Assembly: GCA_024638305.1 (NCBI GenBank)
Contig: JAHEKN010000003.1
Location: 1-60,993, forward strand
Length of the DNA: 60,993 nt
Source of the DNA: Gemmatimonadota bacterium
GTDB taxonomy: Bacteria > Gemmatimonadota > Gemmatimonadetes > Longimicrobiales > Gaopeijiaceae
Direction: 5' to 3'
The notes under the pieces are model-generated. The model saw only the letters and a list, made by a program, of their open reading frames with translations. It was not told the origin of the DNA and did no database searches. A program made the position numbers and the translations under genes. Shown piece by piece: positions 16,806 to 25,298 of the stretch (the stretch's first letter is position 1; every line of letters starts with the position of its first letter).

Positions 16806-18040
16806 GCGATCGTGCCCTGTACACGCCGCTCGAGGCCGACCCGGAGTGGGAGCGCCACCAGGACGACCTGACCCACCGGGCAGTGGTGATCGGTGCGGAG
16901 CGGAGTCGTGAGGTCCGGGGACGGCTGCATGGGGCAGGTGTCGACCCCGCGGCGGTGCGGTCGGTCGCCGATCTGGCGGGGATCCCCGTGCTGGCCAAGG
17001 ACCGGATCCCGGACCTCCAGGCCGCCGACCCTCCGTTCGGTGGCATGCTGGGCGTGCCGGTCGCGGAGCTCCGCCGGATCTTCCAGTCCCCCGGACCCAT
17101 TCTCGACCCGGAGGGGGATCGACCGGACTTCTGGCGGATGGCGCCGGCATTGTGGGCGGCCGGATTCCGCCCGGGACAGGTGGCCCTGAACACGTTTTCG
17201 TACCATCTGACGCCAGGCGCCCACATGCTGGATGCCGGCCTGCGCGAGGTCGGCTGCGTGGTCATTCCGGGAGGGGTCGGAAACAGCGCCGCTCAGATGG
17301 CGCTCGCGGCCCAGGCCGGGGCCGGCGCGTACGTGGGGACACCGCAGTTTCTCCTCACGCTGCTCGAGCATGGCGCCGAGCTCTCTCCCCCCTTCTCGTT
17401 CGAGCGCGCCCTCGTAACCGGGGCACCCCTGCCGGACGCGCTTCGCTCCGAGCTCCAGGACGGATACGGGGTCGATCTCTTTCAGGCCTACGGCACGGCG
17501 GACGCGGGCCTGTTGGGCTACGAGTGCCCGCGAAAGCACGGATGGCACGTCGAGCCACGAGTGGTCGTGGAGATCGTCGAGCCCGCCTCGGGGGCGGCAG
17601 TCGCGCCCGGTGAGACGGGTGAGGTGGTCGTCACCAGTCCGAACGACGCGTACCCGCTCGTTCGCTTCGGTACGGGCGATCTGTCGGCCTTCCTGTCGGA
17701 GCCCTGCGACTGCGGGCGGGCCTCACCGCGTCTGGTAGGGTTCCTCGGCCGGGTGGGCGAAGGGATCAAGGTACGGGGGATGTTCGTTCACCCCCGCCAA
17801 CTGGCGGCCGCGCTGTCAGCAAACCGGGGTGTCGCGCGCTATCAAGGCGTGGTCACTGCCGACGGGCACCGCGACGTGCTCACCGTGTCCGTCGAAGCCG
17901 CCCCGGGCGCGGATCTCGATGCCGACGCGCTCGCGGACGCGGTCTCGCTGGAGATCAAGGTGCGCGCGGCAGTCGATCTGGTCCCGCCCGGAACGATTCG
18001 CGACGGTGGTCCGCCGCTCGTGGACGCGCGGGATCTCTGA
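16802..18040 (+). CDS. PaaK-type aryl/acyl-CoA ligase (phenylacetate-CoA ligase family)
   Basis: 412 residues. I place the start at GTG 16802 because it overlaps the livF stop as GTGA, the coupling used throughout this operon. An in-frame GTG at 16793 is the alternative. The fold is the PaaK subgroup of ANL enzymes: FQAYGTADAGLLGYECP (about residues 226-242), RFGTGDLSAFLSEPCDCGR, VGEGIKVRGMFVHPRQL and a small C-terminal domain. PaaK homologues form aryl-CoA thioesters from phenylacetate or benzoate-like acids. The N-terminal P-loop is weaker than in classical members, which is usual for this subgroup. It closes the importer operon, so the imported acid could be aromatic. That substrate is inference. 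Confidence 0.82.
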   Translation: MSDRALYTPLEADPEWERHQDDLTHRAVVIGAERSREVRGRLHGAGVDPAAVRSVADLAGIPVLAKDRIPDLQAADPPFGGMLGVPVAELRRIFQSPGPILDPEGDRPDFWRMAPALWAAGFRPGQVALNTFSYHLTPGAHMLDAGLREVGCVVIPGGVGNSAAQMALAAQAGAGAYVGTPQFLLTLLEHGAELSPPFSFERALVTGAPLPDALRSELQDGYGVDLFQAYGTADAGLLGYECPRKHGWHVEPRVVVEIVEPASGAAVAPGETGEVVVTSPNDAYPLVRFGTGDLSAFLSEPCDCGRASPRLVGFLGRVGEGIKVRGMFVHPRQLAAALSANRGVARYQGVVTADGHRDVLTVSVEAAPGADLDADALADAVSLEIKVRAAVDLVPPGTIRDGGPPLVDARDL

Positions 18041-18046
18041 CGCCGC

Positions 18047-19207
18047 CTAAGCGACCGCGGCGCGACCCCGCACCTCTTCCAGCGCCTCGATCCCACGACT
18101 CATCTCACGCGCCAGCGTGACGTGGAGCTCCTTGACCTCGTCCATCGACCAGTCCAGGGAGGCGATGCGGTCGGTGACCTCCATGAGCCCTCGGGACGCT
18201 CCGTCGCGGACCTGCTGATAGCCCGCCAGAGCGTCCGCCTCATCCTCCAGGACGGCCCTCGCCAGTAGCTCGGCGTCCCGCATGGCGTCGGTCATTCCGT
18301 GCGCGGTGAGCGGGTCCTTGAAATAGCCCGCGTCTCCGACGAGCGCCCAGCCGGGACCGTACGACCGCCTCGTGAATCCGGTGATGCCCGCGAAGCCTCG
18401 GAGCGGGCCGGCCTGCCCGCCTCGCGCCATGGCATCGACCAGCGCGGGGTCGATCTCCCGCACCGTCGCCAGATAGGCCCGCTCCAACCCCTCACGCCGC
18501 GCGGCCTGGAAGCGCTCCGGCCGGACGGACACGAAAACACATGCGTCGCCCCCATTGGTGGGGATGACGCCGATGCCCACGCCCGGTCGGAAGTACCAAC
18601 GGTAGCGCTGGTCGTCGAGCTCCCTCCAATAGCCGTAGATCGAGGCCGTCGCGTGGGCGCCCTCGTGTTCCACGCTTGCGCCGGTGAGCCTCGCGACCTT
18701 GGAACGAACGCCGTCGGCCCCGATCACGATGTCGGCCCCGACGTTCTGGGCCGGGAGATCTCCACCGGCGATGCAGGCACCCCGCACACGACCACTGCGG
18801 TCCCGCACCAGGTCCACCACCGACACGCCGTGCACCACATGGGCCCCGGCCTCGATGGCCGCATCGACCAGGATGGGATCGATGACCGTACGGCGCGGGG
18901 CGAAGAGCGACTCGACGCCGTCCCGGGGCTTGATGGGGATGGTGATGCGCTCGTCGCCGTAGTCGAAGGCGGTCTCAGTGATGGCTGGCGTACCGGCAGC
19001 CCGCACGCGATCGAGGAGACCCCAGCGGTGAAGCTGAAGGACTCCGCCCCGCATGAGTGCGTGGGTGGACAGGGTGTCCCGGCCCCGCGGAAGCGGATCC
19101 ACCACCAGAACCCGGAGGCCCGCCCGAGCGAGCAGCAGGGCCGTGGAGGCGCCGGCCACACGGGCGCCCGCGATGAGGACGTCGTATCGGTGGTCTGGTT
19201 CGCGCAT
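18047..19207 (-). CDS. FAD-dependent oxidoreductase (geranylgeranyl reductase/PHBH-like)
   Basis: 386 residues. N-terminal YDVLIAGARVAGASTALLLARAGLRVLVVDP is a GxGxxG-type FAD motif in which the first Gly run is GARVAG. A mid-protein VIGADGVRSKVARL is the DG motif of flavoprotein hydroxylases, and ALVGDAGYFKDPLTAHGMTDAMRDAELL is the GD...P motif binding the flavin ribityl chain. This combination is seen in flavin monooxygenases and geranylgeranyl-reductase-like enzymes. The substrate is unknown. No signal peptide, so cytoplasmic. It is convergent with the ligase end of the importer operon (6-bp gap). No strong ribosome site precedes the ATG. Confidence 0.82.
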   Translation of the reverse strand: MREPDHRYDVLIAGARVAGASTALLLARAGLRVLVVDPLPRGRDTLSTHALMRGGVLQLHRWGLLDRVRAAGTPAITETAFDYGDERITIPIKPRDGVESLFAPRRTVIDPILVDAAIEAGAHVVHGVSVVDLVRDRSGRVRGACIAGGDLPAQNVGADIVIGADGVRSKVARLTGASVEHEGAHATASIYGYWRELDDQRYRWYFRPGVGIGVIPTNGGDACVFVSVRPERFQAARREGLERAYLATVREIDPALVDAMARGGQAGPLRGFAGITGFTRRSYGPGWALVGDAGYFKDPLTAHGMTDAMRDAELLARAVLEDEADALAGYQQVRDGASRGLMEVTDRIASLDWSMDEVKELHVTLAREMSRGIEALEEVRGRAAVA

Positions 19208-19220
19208 GATGTCACTGCGC

Positions 19221-19239
19221 GGCCCGAGTGTGTCGGGCC
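19221..19239 (-). terminator. Stem-loop between the two oxidoreductase genes
   Basis: GGCCCGA / TCGGGCC, a 7-bp stem with a GTGTG loop, lies downstream of the aldo/keto reductase and 14 bp before the FAD oxidoreductase start. No T-run follows, so it may be a terminator or a 5' leader structure. Confidence 0.35.
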
Positions 19240-19356
19240 CGCTGTTCTCGGTGGCTGCTCGGGGTCTGCCGCCCCTCAGTTACCGAAGGCGCAGCGGACA
19301 CGGTGCGGGGCTCATTCCCCGGATCGGGCTGCGGCCCCCCGGTGGGCAGCTTCTGG

Positions 19357-20316
19357 TCAGCGACGCCAGTAGGTGGGCGCTTCCGGCCTCGCGAGCGCGC
19401 ACGCCTCGTCGAACGCGCCTGTCAGTTCCTCGCTCAGTGGACCGGCGTCGAGCGCATCCAGGTTGGCTCGCACTTGACCCAACGTGCTGGCGCCCACGAT
19501 CAACGCGTCCCCTCGAGTCCCGTCCAACAGGCTGTGGTGACGCATCCAACGCAGTGCCGCCTCAACCATTGACACGCCCTCGGCCGTGCACGCGGCTCGC
19601 ATGTGGTCAACGGCGGCGAAGTGCGCGGGCGTCCAGAAGCGAGGCGGATAGAGGGGGTTGTCCCGAAACCGTCCCGGTGCCGGATCGTCGTCGACCCGGC
19701 GGTGCTTGCCGGTCAGCAGCCCACCTGCCAGCGGGTTGTAGGCATAGAAGCTCATGCCCAGCCGGCGGAGGCAAGGAAAGAGCTCGTCTTCGACCGCGCG
19801 CGTGATGGCGCTGTACATGCCCTGATAGACGGAGGGACGGATCCAACCCTCGCGTTCGCAGATCCGCCAGCAATCGACCACCTGCCAAGCGGCGTAGTTG
19901 CTGAGCCCCAACCGCCCGATGCGCCCCTCCAAGTGCAAGCGATTCACGGCCTCGAGCGTGTGCTCCACCGGAGTCTCGTTGTCCGGCATGTGCAGATAGA
20001 GCAGATCGACCGCCTCGAGCGACAGCCGTTCGAGCGACTCCCCGAACTGTAGCTCGACCACCGCGGGAGAAAGGGAGACCCGGGCGCCCTCGACGTTGGG
20101 GTTCACCTTGGTCGCTACGGCGGCGGCCGGTGGAGCATCATGCGCCAGGATGCGGCCCAGGATCCTCTCGGATTCACCGCCCGTGTAGACGTAGGCCGTG
20201 TCGAGCTCCGTCCCGCCGCGTTCGGTGAACAGCTTCACCGCTTCAGCCGACGTTGCGGGATCCATCTGTCCCCCGAACGTCATCGTGCCGAGCACCACAC
20301 CCGGTAGCGTACTCAA
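19357..20316 (-). CDS. Cytoplasmic aldo/keto reductase (AKR7-like)
   Basis: 319 residues, TTG start with AGGAGG 11 bp upstream. Catalytic residues are visible: Asp and Tyr in ELDTAYVYTGGESERILG, Lys in VATKVNP, His in LLYLHMPD. YNPLAGGLLTGKH and the C-terminal ALIVGASTLGQVRANLDAL (NADPH-binding) match the aflatoxin-aldehyde reductase/AKR7 branch. Reduces aldehydes using NADPH. No export signal, in contrast to the reductase at the left edge. Located 30 codons from a low-complexity 9-bp repeat and the nuclease pair, with no obvious functional link. Confidence 0.87.
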   Translation of the reverse strand: MSTLPGVVLGTMTFGGQMDPATSAEAVKLFTERGGTELDTAYVYTGGESERILGRILAHDAPPAAAVATKVNPNVEGARVSLSPAVVELQFGESLERLSLEAVDLLYLHMPDNETPVEHTLEAVNRLHLEGRIGRLGLSNYAAWQVVDCWRICEREGWIRPSVYQGMYSAITRAVEDELFPCLRRLGMSFYAYNPLAGGLLTGKHRRVDDDPAPGRFRDNPLYPPRFWTPAHFAAVDHMRAACTAEGVSMVEAALRWMRHHSLLDGTRGDALIVGASTLGQVRANLDALDAGPLSEELTGAFDEACALARPEAPTYWRR

Positions 20317-20431
20317 GCCGTTGTTCGCCTCCTATCGTGGCACAGATGGGTCGTGCTCGCCGGCAGCCGCCGGGCGTTCTTGACTGTCGGCCTTGACGAA
20401 CCGTGCGTCACGTTCTGGCCGACCCTGCGCG

Positions 20432-20494
20432 GGCCACAACGGCCACAACGGCCACGGCGGTCATAGCGGTCACAGCCGTGACAGCGGTCACAGC
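20432..20494. repeat. Seven-copy 9-bp tandem repeat at the 3' end of the HNH gene
   Basis: Seven contiguous 9-mers follow the pattern GGYCAYARC: two exact GGCCACAAC copies, then diverged forms (GGCCACGGC, GGTCATAGC, GGTCACAGC, CGTGACAGC, GGTCACAGC). The last copy contains the stop codon of the HNH gene on the minus strand. Copy number is likely to vary by slippage, and since the unit is 9 bp no frame would change. Confidence 0.8.
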
Positions 20495-21369
20495 GAGTCG
20501 AGGTAGCCGAGAGCCGCTTCGGCGAATTCGGTGGCTATCGCTGGTTCAGCCAGGAACAGGTCGTGGTGCGCCCGCGCGCAGTTGGCGTGGGGGCTGCGGA
20601 TGTCCGTCATGCGAGTCACCAGGAGATCGGCGGCCGCACGTACGCTCGGCTCGGGGTGCCCACCCGCATGCAGGGCTACGTGGAGGGTGACGATGACCTC
20701 GGCCCGCTCCTCGAGGAGGACCTCGCGGGCGTCGAGGGCAAAGAAGTCGATCGTCACCTCGGCGCGCCGCCTCCGGGCCGCAGAGATTCCCTGCACGGGC
20801 ATGGGCAGAGTGCCACGGAAGGTGATGACCGTCTCGGGATCCACGTCCACCGCGCCGATGGGGTAGAGCAGATAGGGCCGTTCCGCTCTCAGGTCGCGGG
20901 GTGCCGCGCCGGCCGTGAGACGGACGGTGTCCGCAATGGGAAAGTAGTTCGACTTGAGCGCGGTATTACAGGTCTTGCAGGAAATCAGATAGTTCTCGAT
21001 GTGGTAGGCCAGCAGGAAGTACCCCGGATCGGCCGCAGCCCCCAGTGGAAAGTCGAACACGAGTCCCCGCGACTCTCTGATCGAATCCGTCGGCCAGGCG
21101 GTAACCGAGCTCTTCGGCCGGAAGTGCTCGACGTCGTGCTCCACGTTCCCGAATATCGACTTCTCCAACCGCCGTTCGCAGAAGCCGCACTTGAACCCCT
21201 GCAGCCGCATGTAAGCCCGTTTCACCTCACTCCAGATACCGCGGTCCTCGTCGTAGCGTCCAGCGGCGCGGAAGCGCTCGGTGCGCTCGGCCGCCCGCGC
21301 CAAGAACGTGGGCGCCACCTCGTCGATGAGCCCACGCCAGTCCGATGGCGACAGGTAGTACCGAACCAT
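20488..21369 (-). CDS. HNH endonuclease, Septu PtuB-like partner of the ATPase
   Basis: 293 residues. Start ATG 21369 overlaps the ATPase stop codon as TGATG, so translation is coupled. A longer reading inside the ATPase gene is rejected. Near residue 60 there is FKCGFCERRL, then HDVEHFRPKSSV at about 75-86, and at about 128 YLISCKTCNTALKSNYFP. The two CxxC pairs would bind zinc, while the EHFRPK and CN..K parts form the beta-beta-alpha-metal HNH active site. This layout matches HNH proteins of Septu (PtuB) and retron-associated nucleases. In those systems the nuclease is held by the ATPase and released on phage infection. The C-terminal ~150 residues are helical without a recognised motif. 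Identity as a PtuB relative is an inference from motif order and the partner gene. Confidence 0.75.
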   Translation of the reverse strand: MVRYYLSPSDWRGLIDEVAPTFLARAAERTERFRAAGRYDEDRGIWSEVKRAYMRLQGFKCGFCERRLEKSIFGNVEHDVEHFRPKSSVTAWPTDSIRESRGLVFDFPLGAAADPGYFLLAYHIENYLISCKTCNTALKSNYFPIADTVRLTAGAAPRDLRAERPYLLYPIGAVDVDPETVITFRGTLPMPVQGISAARRRRAEVTIDFFALDAREVLLEERAEVIVTLHVALHAGGHPEPSVRAAADLLVTRMTDIRSPHANCARAHHDLFLAEPAIATEFAEAALGYLDSL

Positions 21370-22820
21370 CAGGCGTCGCCCTTCGCATCGGGCGCAGCAT
21401 CCTCGGACTGGCCACCCTCTGTCTCTTCGTACCAAGCGTCGTCGGTGTCGGCCTCGGGCTTCAGGGGGCGGCGCTCGCTCGGAGCTTCATCCTCGACGCT
21501 GTCCGGGTGGCCGGGGCGGCCCGTGGCGGCGGTCCTGCGCATGTGCTCGAGGGCGCTCTCAACGTCACCGTCGCGGGCAGCGAGCGACAGCGTCCTGAGC
21601 ACGCTGCGAAAGCTGCCTGACCGCGACATCTCCAGGTCGAAGTACGAACTGGTCAGCACCTGATCGGCGGTCGCGCCGTAGACATCCTCGCTCAATCGGC
21701 GGGCGCGGGTGGCACCCGACCCGGGAGCGTCCGGATCGACTTCGAGAAGGATCAGATTCTCGGCACGGAGCCCGCCGGCGATGAGCGGGCTGTGGGACGT
21801 CAACAGGAACTGGAGGTTGGGGAGCGTGCCCGCTAGACGGGCCAGGACACTCTGTTGCCAGCGGGGATGCATGCGCTGGTCGATCTCGTCCACGAGAACC
21901 ACGCCCTTCGTGCTGCGAAGCGACGAGCCGGGCGGAGTCACTTCGAGCAACCGCAGCGCGAGATCCGACACCCAGGCCAGGTAGCTCTGGAGACCATCCG
22001 AGAGCGCCCCCCTAGGGACCGCGACACCGCGATTGACGAACAAGAACCTGCCGGCCTCCGAATGTCCTTGGAACCTGGTCTCGACGGGGAGCAGGTCGTC
22101 GACCAAGCGCGCAACCTCCTCGAACCTTGGATGGCGCTCGTCCAGCCAGGACTCGAGTGGCGTGAGCGGTGGGCCGCCGAAGAGGAGGTTCGTCACGCGA
22201 CCCAGAGTCGCCGGATATTGGCCTCCCTGCGGATCGGGATCGGAGTCCGCCGAGCGTGGGCGCGCCACCTCACGGGATGCACCGTAGCCGACCATGAAGT
22301 AGGTCGGCGAGCGCAATCGACCCGAGCCATCCGCAACCGCGGGGGCCCTCGCGGTGAGTGACGCATCCGACCGACGAATGATCGTGCCGCGCTGACCCAG
22401 GTGCGTGTCGGGCCCGGTCTCGGGGGCTTCCGGCAGGTCCGAAGAGTGGAACAGGACTCCAACGCGGCTGGAGCAGTCGCTCTCACCTCCCAGGCGGGGC
22501 CACGTCTGTCGCCATGATCGGTCCGTGCTTTCGAGCTCCCGACCCATCATGGCCAGGATCACGGCTTTGAGGAGCGTGGACTTGCCGCCCCCGTTCAAGC
22601 CAACCAGCACATTGAGGTTGGGGAACTCGAGCGAGGTCGAATCGGGCCGGTCGGGATGGAGGAAGTCGATTTGCGCCCGCGCGATGCAACGAACGTCTCG
22701 CAGATCCAGCTCGGTAACGTGCAGGTGGCCCCCCCGGGCGCGACCGACCGAATTCGAGGAAACACCGACAGCGTAGCAGGTGCTGCGACCGGCAGCGAGC
22801 GCCGGCGAGCGTCGGCGCAC
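21369..22820 (-). CDS. AAA/ABC-type ATPase, Septu PtuA-like
   Basis: 483 residues with GTG start at 22820 behind GGAGG. An N-terminal VTELDLRDVRCIARAQIDF strand leads to Walker A GLNGGGKSTLL at about residue 75. ALSDGLQSYLAW serves as the ABC signature, Walker B VVLVDEIDQRMHPRW is near 308, and the switch histidine lies in LTSHSPLIAGG near 340. This is the RecF/SMC/OLD-like AAA_15/21 group. No Toprim nuclease domain follows, unlike OLD and Gabija, which fits PtuA. The last ~80 residues are acidic and low complexity (DAWYEETEGGQSEDAAPDA). It is followed immediately by the HNH gene. The pair is a probable anti-phage module. Substrate and trigger are unknown. Confidence 0.76.
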   Translation of the reverse strand: MRRRSPALAAGRSTCYAVGVSSNSVGRARGGHLHVTELDLRDVRCIARAQIDFLHPDRPDSTSLEFPNLNVLVGLNGGGKSTLLKAVILAMMGRELESTDRSWRQTWPRLGGESDCSSRVGVLFHSSDLPEAPETGPDTHLGQRGTIIRRSDASLTARAPAVADGSGRLRSPTYFMVGYGASREVARPRSADSDPDPQGGQYPATLGRVTNLLFGGPPLTPLESWLDERHPRFEEVARLVDDLLPVETRFQGHSEAGRFLFVNRGVAVPRGALSDGLQSYLAWVSDLALRLLEVTPPGSSLRSTKGVVLVDEIDQRMHPRWQQSVLARLAGTLPNLQFLLTSHSPLIAGGLRAENLILLEVDPDAPGSGATRARRLSEDVYGATADQVLTSSYFDLEMSRSGSFRSVLRTLSLAARDGDVESALEHMRRTAATGRPGHPDSVEDEAPSERRPLKPEADTDDAWYEETEGGQSEDAAPDAKGDA

Positions 22821-22904
22821 CGACCTCCGTCATTGTAAGCACCTGGTCCAAGGCCAACGTATTAGTCAAGCAGCCGGACGGATTCCCACGCTTCTGGAGA
22901 CCCC

Positions 22905-23903
22905 ATGACGCGGACCCCGCTCCCCTGCCTTGTCGCAATATTCGCCGCCGCGGTCGCGGTCCATCCGGCGCCGGGTCAGGAGCCTCCCGACTCCCGTAAC
23001 CTCCAGGTGCTGCCCTCGGACATTCCCGAAGACGAGCTGACGGACACGATGCTCGGGTTCCTGCAGGCGCTCGGGCTGCCGAGGCGGGGCGGCGAAGGTT
23101 GCCTCCACTGTCACGTCGGGGATCTGGAGCGTCCTCGGAGCGAGTGGGATTGGTCGAACGACGCCAAGTCCACCAAGCTGACCGCGCGTCGGATGATCGC
23201 CATGACGAAGGCCATCAACGAGGAGCACCTGGCTGGACTCGCCCGACGTATGGCACCCGAGTTCGAGGTCGGGTGCGTCACGTGCCACCGAGGCCGCGTG
23301 GACCCCCGTCCCCTGCCCATGCTGCTCGACTCCGCCCTCCGGGCCGGCGGCGCCGACAGCGTGGCCACGGTCTACCGGGAGCTCTACGGCCGCTTCTTCG
23401 GCGCCGACGCGTACGACTTCCGAGTCTCCGTGCTCGCGGGGATGGCAGCGGAACTGGCGGCGCAGGACGACTACGAGGCGGCGCTCCGCATCTCGGCGGT
23501 AAACGAGCAGGCCCACCCTGCCGAACCCGGCGCCCGCAGGGTCACACTGGGACTCGGGCTGCAGAGGACGCTCGACCGCGAGGGCGCCGACGCTGCAATC
23601 GCGGAGTTCACGGGAATGCTGCGTTCGGAGCCGCCGGGCATCGTGGACTACAGCCTGTTGGACGGGCTGGGCTGGAGAACGTACCGGCTGGATCGGCAGG
23701 CGGATGCGCTCCCACTCTTTCGCGCCAACCGCGCGGCGTTCCCCGATCTCTATTTCACGTTCGAGAGCCTGACCGAGGCCAGCCTCGGTGCCGGAGAGAT
23801 CTCGCTCGCGGACGCGATCCGCGCCTACCAGGACTGGTTGACGGCGCACCCTGGACACGAGATGGCCCAGGTCCAGCTCACGAACCTCCAACGTCGTCGT
23901 TGA
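22905..23903 (+). CDS. Periplasmic dihaem c-type cytochrome with TPR-like C-terminus
   Basis: 332 residues. ATG 22905 has CTGGAG upstream and a Sec signal cleaved near PAPGQ. Two CxxCH haem sites: CLHCH at about residue 65 and CVTCHRG at about 125. The stretch between them, with RRMIAMTKAINEEHL, supplies a Met-containing helix as in the photosynthetic reaction-centre cytochrome c subunit fold. The C-terminal half (AAQDDYEAALRISAVNEQAHP, DGLGWRTYRLDRQADALPLF) is built of TPR-like helices. Such proteins are common in non-phototrophic Acidobacteriota and Gemmatimonadota and are presumed periplasmic electron carriers. No photosynthesis genes are nearby. Divergent from the nuclease operon. Confidence 0.82.
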   Translation: MTRTPLPCLVAIFAAAVAVHPAPGQEPPDSRNLQVLPSDIPEDELTDTMLGFLQALGLPRRGGEGCLHCHVGDLERPRSEWDWSNDAKSTKLTARRMIAMTKAINEEHLAGLARRMAPEFEVGCVTCHRGRVDPRPLPMLLDSALRAGGADSVATVYRELYGRFFGADAYDFRVSVLAGMAAELAAQDDYEAALRISAVNEQAHPAEPGARRVTLGLGLQRTLDREGADAAIAEFTGMLRSEPPGIVDYSLLDGLGWRTYRLDRQADALPLFRANRAAFPDLYFTFESLTEASLGAGEISLADAIRAYQDWLTAHPGHEMAQVQLTNLQRRR

Positions 23904-24037
23904 TTCTCGACCGCGAACCGAGCGCCGAGGCCCCAGGGTAGCGGTCTGGGCCCGACCGATTGGAACCCTGAGGTCCCGGAAGAGAGTACCACATCGGTCG
24001 CACCCACTCATTTCCAGCCACAGTCCCCGGAGAACCC

Positions 24038-24646
24038 ATGAAACGGCTCATCGTCGCGTGCGCGACTCTCGCTCTCGCTCCGCTCGCCTTGGCGGGTCAG
24101 GAGCCGACCGTTGCCGGGCCGGCGGGCCAGGAGGCCGGTCCCACCCGCGCTCCGATCATCGCCGTCATCGACATCCAGAGAGTGACGGCCCAAAGCACGA
24201 TGGGGCAGCAGCTCCGGACACAGATCCAGGCGGTCCAGCAGGAAATCGAGAGGCAGCGGGTCCAGAAGCAGACCGATCTCGACGCCCGCCGCCAGGAGGT
24301 CGATTCCCTGCGGGCCAACCTGAACCGTTCGGTGGCCACGCTGACCGCCGACGAGGCCGAGGAGCGACTCCGGGTCATCCGGACCAAGGAGCGCGATATT
24401 CAGGCCTTCTTCGAAGACGGCCAGCGCGAGCTGGAGCGGCTCGAGGCCCAGGCCGAGCAGCGGGCCCTGCAACTGCAGGCGCAGTTCCAGGAGTCCGTGT
24501 CACCGCTGATCACCGAGGTCGCCGAGTCTCTTGGTGTCGACATACTGCTCGACGGGCAGGCCACCGTGTACATCACACCCGAGTTCGACATTTCGGATGC
24601 CTTGATCGCTCGCATGAACGAGGCGGGAGCGGCGTCCGGAAGCTAG
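24038..24646 (+). CDS. skp: Periplasmic chaperone of the Skp/OmpH family
   Basis: 202 residues. Signal peptide MKRLIVACATLALAPLALAG. After a short linker IIAVIDIQRVTAQS begins the OmpH beta-core, then a long heptad-rich helix pair (QIQAVQQEIERQRVQKQ ... RELERLEAQAEQRALQLQ, about residues 60-150) forms the grasping coiled coil. GVDILLDGQATVYITPEFDISDALIARMNE closes the core. Skp holds unfolded outer-membrane proteins on the way to the Bam complex. Slightly longer than the classic 160 residues because of the Pro/Gly-rich linker. It is not next to bamA or lpxD here, unlike the usual context. GGAGAACCC precedes the ATG. Confidence 0.86.
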   Translation: MKRLIVACATLALAPLALAGQEPTVAGPAGQEAGPTRAPIIAVIDIQRVTAQSTMGQQLRTQIQAVQQEIERQRVQKQTDLDARRQEVDSLRANLNRSVATLTADEAEERLRVIRTKERDIQAFFEDGQRELERLEAQAEQRALQLQAQFQESVSPLITEVAESLGVDILLDGQATVYITPEFDISDALIARMNEAGAASGS

Positions 24647-24674
24647 GCGCCGCCACGGTGCCGCTGCCCGCGCC

Positions 24675-25232
24675 ATGAGCCCGTTCGTTCGCTTGCTCGC
24701 CATTTTGCCATTCTTGGTGGCGGGGACGGCTATGGCGTTGCCCGCGCAGAACGTCGCCGACCTGTTGGACAGCATCCGTCGGGGAGGCGGATGGGTGCGG
24801 ATCCCGATCGAGACGGGCTCCGGCACCCTGCTCACCGCGACCCTGCCGACCCTCGGACTCCGCCTCTCCGGGTGCGCGCAGGTGTGGGGGGGGCACTCCG
24901 GCGAATGGGACATCCGCGCTCGCGACACGCAGGGGCCCGGTCGTTTGGCGCTGCGCGCGCGCGTGGGGCAGCCGGTCCCGTTCGAGTACGACACCGGAGT
25001 TCTGGCTCAGCTCTCCATCGACGTGAGGTGGAGCGAGCGCCGCGACACGACGCTCCTCCTGTGGGTCGGGCTCGACGGTCCGGTCCACTCCGGCGCAGCA
25101 GCTTGCAGACCAGTGTACGCCGGTGCCCGGGACAGCGACCGGACCGCCCTGACCGCGACCAGCCCGGGGCGCGGGCCCCTGGCCTTGCCGCCCCGTCGCC
25201 CACGGAGCATGCTGAAGCGCCCAGGAAACTGA
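24675..25232 (+). CDS. Secreted protein of unknown function
   Basis: 185 residues. A hydrophobic N-terminus (FVRLLAILPFLVAGTAMALPAQ) is a Sec signal. The rest is a small beta-rich domain (GWVRIPIETGSGTLLTATLPTLG, SGEWDIRARDTQGPGRLALRARVG, LAQLSIDVRWSERRDTTLLLWV) followed by an Arg/Pro-rich tail. I do not recognise a family. It begins 28 bp after the Skp gene on the same strand and may share its transcript. Coding is supported by signal, third-position GC and spacing only. Confidence 0.6.
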   Translation: MSPFVRLLAILPFLVAGTAMALPAQNVADLLDSIRRGGGWVRIPIETGSGTLLTATLPTLGLRLSGCAQVWGGHSGEWDIRARDTQGPGRLALRARVGQPVPFEYDTGVLAQLSIDVRWSERRDTTLLLWVGLDGPVHSGAAACRPVYAGARDSDRTALTATSPGRGPLALPPRRPRSMLKRPGN

Positions 25233-25298
25233 CCGGGTCGACCTTCCCCAGCCGCTCCTCCCCACCCGCTCGAAGCCGAGCATGAAGGCAGGTCCGTC

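Noticed and set aside
20432..20494. CRISPR array
   Set aside because: Units are 9 bp, contiguous and without spacers; there are no cas genes nearby.
20488..22820. Gabija (GajA/GajB) or retron-Septu system
   Set aside because: The ATPase lacks a Toprim domain, the partner is an HNH protein rather than a UvrD-like helicase, and no reverse transcriptase or structured ncRNA gene is next to it.
22905..23903. Photosynthetic reaction-centre cytochrome gene (pufC)
   Set aside because: It has only two haem sites, a TPR-like C-terminus and no puf, bch or crt genes around it. Such cytochromes are common in non-phototrophs.
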